Shown: in pieces, positions 7,901 to 12,585 of the stretch
Layout: each line of letters starts with the position of its first letter
Position numbering within the stretch: the first letter of the stretch is position 1
Source of the DNA: Candidatus Zixiibacteriota bacterium
GTDB lineage: Bacteria; Zixibacteria; MSB-5A5; GN15; JACZUZ01
Assembly: GCA_022572905.1 (NCBI GenBank)
Contig: JACZUZ010000012.1
Coordinates: 1-12,585, forward strand
Length of the DNA stretch: 12,585 bases
Reading direction: 5' to 3'
The notes under the pieces: generated by a model
Database searches by the model: none
Told to the model about the DNA's origin: nothing
Seen by the model: only the letters and a program-made list of their open reading frames with translations
Made by a program: the position numbers and the translations under genes

Positions 7901-8002
7901 GGCTGTTCCTCCCGAACCGAGATGACGAATATAGACGAAGTCATCGGGTAGATTCGCCGGGCGGGGCGCTCTCTCTTCATTCTGTTGGATTTTCTTCGGC
8001 AC
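4949..8002 (-). CDS. Ser/Thr protein kinase with long C-terminal TPR domain
   Basis: A 1017-residue cytoplasmic signalling protein with no membrane segment. The eukaryotic-type kinase domain covers residues 23-290: glycine loop GSGGTASV (29-36), Lys51, Glu67 in REIQ, catalytic loop HGDIKPHN (137-144, Asp139, Lys141, Asn144), Asp168 in DFS, APE (192-194), Asp206 in SDIFSLG and Arg272. HRD is changed to HGD and DFG to DFS, but the catalytic and metal-binding residues are present, so it is probably active. Residues 295-510 are helical, with SGGNLQKVRLIL (331-342) but no Walker A motif. From about 515 to 980 come roughly 40-residue TPRs; NNIG recurs at 599, 639 and 679. The start must be GTG at 8002: an in-frame TGA lies two codons upstream and no other start precedes the kinase core. 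It overlaps the end of the histidine kinase gene by 26 bases, which suggests translational coupling and a shared pathway. Substrate unknown. Confidence 0.95.
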   Translation of the reverse strand: MPKKIQQNEERAPRPANLPDDFVYIRHLGSGGTASVALIESKTTRRKYAFKYSHSPEANFSDLITREIQITSELDFPGVVTPQPIDEKDFGKGIILPFLPGISLDEIKRIESPLALMNLISSLSITLYYLKLRGVTHGDIKPHNIILPENLSDKDIETVGLFYPHLIDFSMAQLTGESANNRIGVGTLGFSAPETTTSRAVSHLSDIFSLGVIAYQLATGEHPFINEESDPARIAAAVREDDPAEISDVVSSFPKSFSELIRELIAKEPILRPANGFIICERLAEIGATFPFRKAIQPKRMTPRDPRIDLDTFLELAGLALPESERLKLISGGNLQKVRLILSKNFASGALNWINGELRGCSDFETYEWPRQLIEAERIRFRSLATSSKKDVIRAAVVGGLANLRRIRFIKRETLPGPEIDSALVELVAPVVSDAIVKRIAFRTAASIDTTELNSTGLELCANLYLKASVLNRSTELIIRYCNQLSPEGREVEALPVLSNATKLAEENQDTLRLAELLHRDGDIRKGVGDMIGAEARYLRIISLDDDQIPKSTLAESYKDLGDIYKMKQDFDSGLKALEQASKLYQELDNQTELARVTNNIGNIHWIVSDFSSALITYRKALTLHKKRGDIADTASTINNIGSVFAITGNLKRATRLYKIALTLKRKLNDKIEIARTLNNIGYTYHKQGETSLALDCLNEALQLNRELGNRKEVMFNLDNLVACALTAGRLHESLVRSMEGRTLAEELSDDANKAIFDLNIATVFKRTGQWKKTDKLIRNSLQTSRRLQDKTLQVLALLQETDFLNKVCRPDLASESAHEALSAAREIGDKSGEIQALIIGPSLGDKDFSEALRIAEELKSNREIALVKLAWAESLLSKDRPEDAVKLLGAPTEFFENSLEDIERPRFFRILAEVTLALEPNSPETKRHIVTGLRQAEINGDKSELWKLETVMGELLLDAGEFQAGYKHLARALQKVKEISGELPRREYLRPFLTQPLVKRLNESIQHLRLKLTVKR

Positions 8003-9827
8003 GGTTCAGAGGGATTGTCATGCGAAAAACACTTCCTTCGCCAAAGATCGATGTAGCGAGAAGTCTACCACCATGACGTTCCGCAATTTTTTTGCAATTT
8101 GCCAACCCCAGACCGTGACCCTTCTCTTTAGTTGTAAAGTGAGTATTGAATAACTTAGCCAATGTCTCTTCCGTCATACCGACGCCGTTGTCCGCTATCT
8201 CTATTATTACGGTTTCGTCTTCTTCGTTTAACTCAGCGCTAATTCGTATTCGTCTCTCAAGTCCGTGTTTTTCGCCGGGTTCGGATTCATTTAGCTGAGC
8301 CTCTTTTTCATCAAACGCATCGGCGGCGTTATTCAGGAGGTTGAGGAAAACCTGTTGAATCTGGCCGACATCCATTTTGAGATTTGGAATATTGCTTTGG
8401 ATGCTGACCGTAAAGAGTACATTGTTGAATCGGGGTTGCACTTTTAGCGAGAATATCAAGTCTTCAATGAGATGCTTCAAATCGTAACTAATGAATTCGC
8501 TGTCAAGTTTGCTGAAGTCCATAAGTCCATCCGTAAAGCGTTTCATCTTTTGCACGCTGTCACAAATCTGGCGCGAATTGAAAGCGACTTTGTCGAATTT
8601 CTTGGAATCGAGATTGCGATTCAAAAGCTCAGCGTTATTCCCAATTATCGCGAGATAGTTATTTAGTTCGTGACCGATTGACGCCGCCATTTCTCCGCGC
8701 GCGACCAGCTTCTCAGAGAGTATGACATACTTCTCCATGACAACCTTCTCGGTAATATCCTCCATTGCAATGATTATTCCGTCTCCGCCAAGCGGCAATT
8801 TGGAGATAGGGGAGAGCTTTACAGAGAGGGCTTTCTCAATGTAACCGGTGTTATGGAAATACCGTGAGTTTTCATAGGGCTCTTTTGTCGTGAAAGCGAT
8901 GTCAATCATCTGGCGCCATTTTAATATCTCTGATTCTTGAATCAGATCAAAAAACTTGGTTGGCTCAGCTGCTTCAGTCAACAGAGAAATTTCATCTTTA
9001 TTCTTATCAAGAATCTCTGCAAATGCGTCGTTGATGGAGACGATTTGATAATTTGAATCAATTACCAGAATTCCTACTGGAGATTTGTTAATCACCTTTT
9101 CGGTAAACAATTTTAGATCAAGCAAATGCTCGTAGAGTGTAGCGTTGTGAACTGCGGATGCGGCCAATCCCGCCAGCACCTGGAAAATATATAAATCACT
9201 TCGCAGAAAATGTTTGGCTTGTTTGGAATTATCAAGGTAAATTACGCCAATCACATTTTGCTTGAGCTTCAATGGCACGCACATGATTGAACGCAGATGC
9301 AGCTCTTGGATAGAGGCCTGATCCGCATAGCGCTTGTCCGCCATTGCGTCTGAGGCGAAGACAGATTTCCCGCTCTCCGCAACATTGTTGGCAATAGAGT
9401 TTGAAATCTGAAAAATTTCGCTCTCGAGTTCTGAAGACTGGAGATTGTAAGCGGTCTTGTACTCAAGCTGGCCCGAGTCGTCAGTTAACATTATGAAACC
9501 TCGCTCTGCGCCCAGAAGTTCGATAGCGTTTTTCATTACTATGCGCAGAGTGTCTTCCAGCCCCATCGTCATGTTTATCGCCAGTGACGTTTCCAGAAGT
9601 TTCTCAAGATCAGCGCTTGAGGCTTTACTTTCGACAGATTCCTGAGCAATGCGGGGAGTTTCTTTGGCGATGTCCGTTAGAGCCGCTTCCATCTCGGCTA
9701 CGATAGAGCCAGTTTCCGCGAGTGGATCACGCTCCTCTTCACCAATCGGATGCGACGGACCCGGCTTGGGTTTATTCGGTAAAGGCGCTGCCTTGGATAA
9801 ACCTTTTGATATTTCTCGAGTCATCAT
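7977..9827 (-). CDS. Soluble GAF-PAS sensor histidine kinase
   Basis: A 616-residue histidine kinase without membrane segments, so it senses an internal signal or partner. Order: low-complexity N terminus (1-70), GAF domain (about 80-235, with GAERGFIML and GVIYLDNS), PAS domain (about 240-365, ending in MEDITE), dimerisation and phosphorylation helix with SIGHELNNYLAII (383-395, His386 the phospho-acceptor), and an HATPase domain with N box FLNLLNNAADAF (494-505), G1 DNGVG (546-550), F box LFNTHFTTK (559-567) and G2 GHGLGL (570-575). All ATP-binding boxes are intact. The H box has NNY where NNP is common. The start is the first of two adjacent ATG codons; no clear SD precedes it, only an A-rich stretch. 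No response regulator is adjacent. Its last 26 bases overlap the start of the Ser/Thr kinase-TPR gene, its likely functional partner. Ligand unknown. Confidence 0.96.
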   Translation of the reverse strand: MMTREISKGLSKAAPLPNKPKPGPSHPIGEEERDPLAETGSIVAEMEAALTDIAKETPRIAQESVESKASSADLEKLLETSLAINMTMGLEDTLRIVMKNAIELLGAERGFIMLTDDSGQLEYKTAYNLQSSELESEIFQISNSIANNVAESGKSVFASDAMADKRYADQASIQELHLRSIMCVPLKLKQNVIGVIYLDNSKQAKHFLRSDLYIFQVLAGLAASAVHNATLYEHLLDLKLFTEKVINKSPVGILVIDSNYQIVSINDAFAEILDKNKDEISLLTEAAEPTKFFDLIQESEILKWRQMIDIAFTTKEPYENSRYFHNTGYIEKALSVKLSPISKLPLGGDGIIIAMEDITEKVVMEKYVILSEKLVARGEMAASIGHELNNYLAIIGNNAELLNRNLDSKKFDKVAFNSRQICDSVQKMKRFTDGLMDFSKLDSEFISYDLKHLIEDLIFSLKVQPRFNNVLFTVSIQSNIPNLKMDVGQIQQVFLNLLNNAADAFDEKEAQLNESEPGEKHGLERRIRISAELNEEDETVIIEIADNGVGMTEETLAKLFNTHFTTKEKGHGLGLANCKKIAERHGGRLLATSIFGEGSVFRMTIPLNRAEENPTE

Positions 9828-9935
9828 TGCACTAATTTTTTTCTTCGCTAATCCAACGGGTTACTGCGAAACAAGAGAGTCACTTTAAAGATTCTCCCGG
9901 CCAACAAACTAAGAAGACCCAGGCAAAGAGGTCGG

Positions 9936-9974
9936 TAAGGCATCGTATCCTGAATCACATGAGTCATTGCCTTA
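9936..9974. repeat. Inverted repeat in the histidine kinase leader
   Basis: TAAGGCA (9936-9942) is exactly complementary to TGCCTTA (9968-9974). The enclosed 25 bases contain TGAATCA and TGAGTCA (9951-9966), themselves an imperfect dyad with 12 of 16 symmetric positions. It lies about 110 bases before the histidine kinase start and downstream of the proposed transcription start, so it could be a regulator-binding site or an mRNA hairpin. Confidence 0.35.
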
Positions 9975-10019
9975 TCTATTTATGGTATCGGATAATACGC
10001 GAATCATCTTTAGAGAAAG

Positions 10020-10048
10020 GACATAACCGCGGGAATTGAAACTGTCAA
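10020..10048 (-). promoter_or_regulatory. Possible sigma-70-type promoter for the kinase operon
   Basis: On the - strand TTGACA (10048-10043) is followed after exactly 17 bases by TATGTC (10025-10020). The -35 is perfect and the -10 keeps the first three consensus bases. This would give the histidine kinase mRNA a leader of about 185 nt. It is the best promoter candidate for the histidine kinase, Ser/Thr kinase and membrane-TPR genes. Confidence 0.45.
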
Positions 10049-10152
10049 GAAGCAGGAATCGAAATAACGGGGATAGAAGAGGAGGCGCTTTCTCAGCGGG
10101 TTAAGAGTCGTTGCCAGACCTTTTAATCGTCTAATCGCATCTTCGCGCTGTT

Positions 10153-11949
10153 CTAAAACTCAACAGAGAAACGCATATTGGGGTCGGAAATGTCTAATCG
10201 GCGTGCCAGATTGAAACGCAGGAATCCATCGATTGAAAGTCCTGCTCCAATCGAACTTTTGATTTGTTCGCTTTCGCCGAGCGTTCCTGATTGGGAAATC
10301 TCACCAAAGTCGTAGAATAACCATAGCTTCGCAAAGCCAAATCCCAGATGACTAAGTCTGGAATAGAAATCGAATGCAGCCGCCCAACTATTGGAACCTG
10401 AAAATTCTTTGTGTTCGAATCCCCTCTGCCAGCGATAACCGCCGAGAAAAAATTGTCGAAAACGTGGTAAGTCGCCGCCGGACGATGTAAGCCGGGTTCG
10501 CGCCTCCGCCCCGAAGCGCTTTCCGAGTCGCTTCTTGACACCAGCCTCCAGTGTAAATCGGTTGAAATCAAAATCGGATTTCCAGGATGGAATTGAAACT
10601 TCCATCATCGCATCCAGACGTAACTCTGTTTCGGGATCGAATTTCTTGTTTTTCGAATAAAAGGAGAACCCGAACTTGACTCCACTCATTTTGCTCCTAT
10701 TTGCTTCCAAAGCGAGAGCCGCGTTCTCCGATACCGATAATCCCTGATAGTTTGCCGGGAATTTCTTTGAACCGCCAAAAAGCGACCAGAGTTCCGGGTT
10801 CGCGTTCAAAGAAACCACGCGCTCGGTATATGCGCCGACACTGAATTGGAAAGACGACTTCGCTCCTAATCGAATACCAATTTCCCCGCCCGACGCTTCG
10901 TAAAAGTTTTTGTAACCTTCAGTCGCCAATAGGGCGAAAACGGAATTCTGTGATTCCGACAACAAATACTTATCGTCCGACATTAGAGCCTTGTAAAAGG
11001 TCGCATAAAACCGCGGAGCAAGAGAGCCTGGAATCGAATGGGTGAAATCAAGGCGAACCCGATCCCGTTCCGAATTAGTCGCTATTCCAAACATCAGTTT
11101 AATTTCCGGGAGAAGAGAATCAGTGTCGCTAAACTTCCATCCAATTTGTGGCAAGGCGCCATCAACACGATTATAGGCGAAAGATATTCGAAAGTTTAGA
11201 TTGTGACGCGACGTGTACCAGCGCTGCATCCGTCGCCTCGAGCGACGGTCAATATTAACGTTGGGATATACGACTCCGTAAATCTTCGCGCCTTCATCTA
11301 CCTTGATTTCTCCACCAATAGAGATCGCGCTTCTGCGAACAATGCCGGTAGATTTTATTCTAACCAGACCGCCAAAACTTATTGCGCTTCGATTAACCTC
11401 TCCGTCAACAATTATATCACCGCCAAAGTTGATAACAGTTCCGCGCAGAAAACTATCGGCGTCAATGACAACATTATCAGTCAAAGCCAGACTATCGGCA
11501 GATTGTCTCAAACTCACCCCGAAGGTGGACAGTTTACCCCAAAATGTAATTTCAACGATATCACGTCCGGCAATTCGCCCATGCGGATAAATTGTATCGG
11601 TAATTTTCGCTATCCTGGAAAAGGGCGTTGTATGCCCGCTAATTTTTATGAAATCAGAGCCAAATGAAATATCAGATTCACCCGTGAGTAACTCATCAAT
11701 ACGGATCGACACTTCAGTTTGAGTCTTCTTTCCAAGCGAGTCAAATACAAGCGCGGAAAGCGTGTCGCCAGATACCTTTATAGTCAAAAGTTTCATAGCT
11801 CGCGGTTTTCGTTCATATCGCTTAAACTCTTTTACCGCCGGAGTCGCGTAGCTGATTTGCGCCACACTCAGAGAGACTAAGACACAGAAAAGCGCAAGTT
11901 GAAGAATTATTCGATGATATCTAAATAATGAACGAGTATACATTAGCAT
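10153..11949 (-). CDS. Outer-membrane beta-barrel protein with bactofilin-like beta-helix segment
   Basis: A 598-residue exported protein. Residues 1-36 form a signal peptide: basic n-region, hydrophobic core (14-32) and probable cleavage after AQISYA. Residues 50-150 look like a beta-rich domain. Residues 158-228 are a short repeated beta-strand segment (TVINFGGDIIVDG, SAISFGGLVRI, SAISIGGEIKVDEG), the pattern of bactofilin-like right-handed beta-helices. Residues about 250-598 consist of alternating amphipathic strands ending in MRFSVEF; the terminal Phe is the usual barrel-assembly signal. FFLGGYRWQRGFEH and the final strands resemble the surface-antigen (Omp85/BamA C-terminal) barrel type. 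There are no clear POTRA domains. Function is unknown; it could assemble or anchor a surface component. The start is ATG at 11949, or in-frame ATG at 11943; neither has an SD. It lies 43 bases downstream of the Nudix gene, so the two may be co-transcribed. Confidence 0.88.
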   Translation of the reverse strand: MLMYTRSLFRYHRIILQLALFCVLVSLSVAQISYATPAVKEFKRYERKPRAMKLLTIKVSGDTLSALVFDSLGKKTQTEVSIRIDELLTGESDISFGSDFIKISGHTTPFSRIAKITDTIYPHGRIAGRDIVEITFWGKLSTFGVSLRQSADSLALTDNVVIDADSFLRGTVINFGGDIIVDGEVNRSAISFGGLVRIKSTGIVRRSAISIGGEIKVDEGAKIYGVVYPNVNIDRRSRRRMQRWYTSRHNLNFRISFAYNRVDGALPQIGWKFSDTDSLLPEIKLMFGIATNSERDRVRLDFTHSIPGSLAPRFYATFYKALMSDDKYLLSESQNSVFALLATEGYKNFYEASGGEIGIRLGAKSSFQFSVGAYTERVVSLNANPELWSLFGGSKKFPANYQGLSVSENAALALEANRSKMSGVKFGFSFYSKNKKFDPETELRLDAMMEVSIPSWKSDFDFNRFTLEAGVKKRLGKRFGAEARTRLTSSGGDLPRFRQFFLGGYRWQRGFEHKEFSGSNSWAAAFDFYSRLSHLGFGFAKLWLFYDFGEISQSGTLGESEQIKSSIGAGLSIDGFLRFNLARRLDISDPNMRFSVEF

Positions 11950-11992
11950 GGGATCAGTTGTTTCAGCGTCAGGAGGATTTCATTTTCAAGAG

Positions 11993-12585
11993 CTACAATT
12001 CTAACAGGGTCTTAAGTTCCGAGATCGCCTGGCGATGAGCTACAAACGCTATCTTCTCCGGTAAACTGTCAAGTGGAAAGAATTCAACTTCCGATGCGTC
12101 ATCTCCGGCTTTCAGCTCTCCTCCAATAATTTTCGCTCTATAGAGCGCCAGAATCGCGTTCGTACGAGGATCATCATCACCGGAATAAAGACCAAGAAGA
12201 CTTTCGACTTCAACTTCAAGCCCTGTTTCTTCAATAGTTTCTCGAAGAGCGGTTTTGATCGGCGATTCGTCCCATTCCATATACCCCGCCGGAAGACACC
12301 ACCAACCAATTAGTGGCGGATGAGCTCTCTTGACCAGCAGAAGCCCGCGACTTTCGTGTACAATTACACCTGCGGCGGGGACGGGATTTTGATAGTATAT
12401 AAACCGGCACGAACTATCCGGACAAACGACCCGCTCTTTGGAATCCATTACCGCTTTGACAAGCTTCTCGCTACAGCGCGGGCAAAATTTATAACCGTTA
12501 TGATCGTTCTTCAAAGCTTGAAGCGCAATCGGATCAAATTTCGTACCCGCGGAGTCAATCCACTCGAGTGAGTTAATTTGTTCTT
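11993..12585 (-). CDS. Zinc-ribbon Nudix hydrolase, 5' end probably outside window
   Basis: A Nudix-family hydrolase cleaving nucleoside-diphosphate-linked compounds (family knowledge; substrate not determinable, ADP-ribose or NADH-like plausible). Numbered from the TTG at 12514, Cys11, Cys14, Cys31 and Cys36 form a zinc ribbon (CPRC, then C-x4-C), as in NADH pyrophosphatase-related Nudix proteins. The Nudix box runs from Gly77 to Leu99 and fits G-x5-E-x7-RE-x2-EE-x-G-L, with RETIEETGL at its end, so the metal-binding glutamates are intact. DDASEVEFFPLDSLP and IAFVAHRQAI are typical C-terminal Nudix features. The TTG has no SD, and the frame stays open to the right edge, reading EQINSLEWIDSAG and then TKFDPIALQAL before it. 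I therefore think the start is upstream and the protein has an N-terminal extension of at least 23 residues. If the TTG is used, the gene is 11993-12514. Confidence 0.9.
   Translation of the reverse strand, partial: EQINSLEWIDSAGTKFDPIALQALKNDHNGYKFCPRCSEKLVKAVMDSKERVVCPDSSCRFIYYQNPVPAAGVIVHESRGLLLVKRAHPPLIGWWCLPAGYMEWDESPIKTALRETIEETGLEVEVESLLGLYSGDDDPRTNAILALYRAKIIGGELKAGDDASEVEFFPLDSLPEKIAFVAHRQAISELKTLLEL

Larger units (their letters stand above)
9828..10152. other. 325-base intergenic region upstream of the histidine kinase
   Basis: I see no credible gene here. The region separates the outer-membrane protein gene (ending at 10153) from the histidine kinase gene (starting at 9827), both on the - strand. 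It holds a possible - strand promoter near 10020-10048 and an inverted repeat at 9936-9974. No rho-independent terminator for the outer-membrane protein gene is evident, since no GC-rich hairpin with a T tract follows its stop. Confidence 0.6.

Noticed and set aside
9828..10152. Small RNA or tRNA gene in the 325-base gap
   Set aside because: No cloverleaf, no anticodon-arm pattern and no GC-rich hairpin with T tract were found on either strand.
11203..11667. 154-codon + strand frame opposite the outer-membrane protein gene
   Set aside because: It lies wholly antisense to a well-supported gene with signal peptide and barrel; no ribosome site or family resemblance.

Overview
The window (about 12.6 kb) reads as chromosomal DNA of a Gram-negative-type bacterium: it encodes an outer-membrane beta-barrel ending in Phe, a periplasmic-adaptor (HlyD-like) fusion and a two-component histidine kinase. 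Long TPR proteins, a Ser/Thr kinase fused to TPRs, weak Shine-Dalgarno (SD) sequences and moderate GC (roughly 50% in most genes, near 40% in one) fit an uncultured lineage near the FCB group (for example Zixibacteria-like), but nothing here fixes the taxonomy. No tRNA, rRNA, CRISPR array, transposase or plasmid gene was seen.

Left block, + strand (1-2778). A 5'-truncated protein joins a PqqD-like domain (a RiPP recognition element), an M50 zinc-protease membrane domain and an HlyD-type adaptor. After a gap of about 290 bases comes a 24-codon gene whose product carries the core IEPLEDKIAPG and ends in GLSQGGQ. It has a near-consensus promoter, a structured-looking leader of about 180 nt, a perfect AGGAGG ribosome site and a strong rho-independent terminator. 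I read this as a precursor-peptide cassette: a short peptide bound by the PqqD-like domain and processed and/or exported with the M50-HlyD protein. The modifying enzymes and ATPase, if any, would lie to the left of the window. This is the best candidate for an undescribed system.

Middle block, - strand (9827 to 2855, transcribed right to left). A soluble GAF-PAS histidine kinase overlaps by 26 bases a Ser/Thr kinase-TPR protein, followed after a 72-base gap by a polytopic membrane protein with a C-terminal TPR domain. The kinase pair looks like a split form of the fused Ser/Thr-His kinases (HstK type), with the usual central P-loop NTPase not recognisable. The membrane-TPR gene is more AT-rich than its neighbours and may have its own promoter.

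Right block, - strand (12585 to 10153). A zinc-ribbon Nudix hydrolase, open to the window edge, lies 43 bases upstream of an outer-membrane protein that joins a bactofilin-like beta-helix segment to a C-terminal barrel. The 325 bases between this block and the histidine kinase hold no gene but carry a plausible promoter and an inverted repeat. The + and - strand blocks converge on the terminator near 2743-2778.
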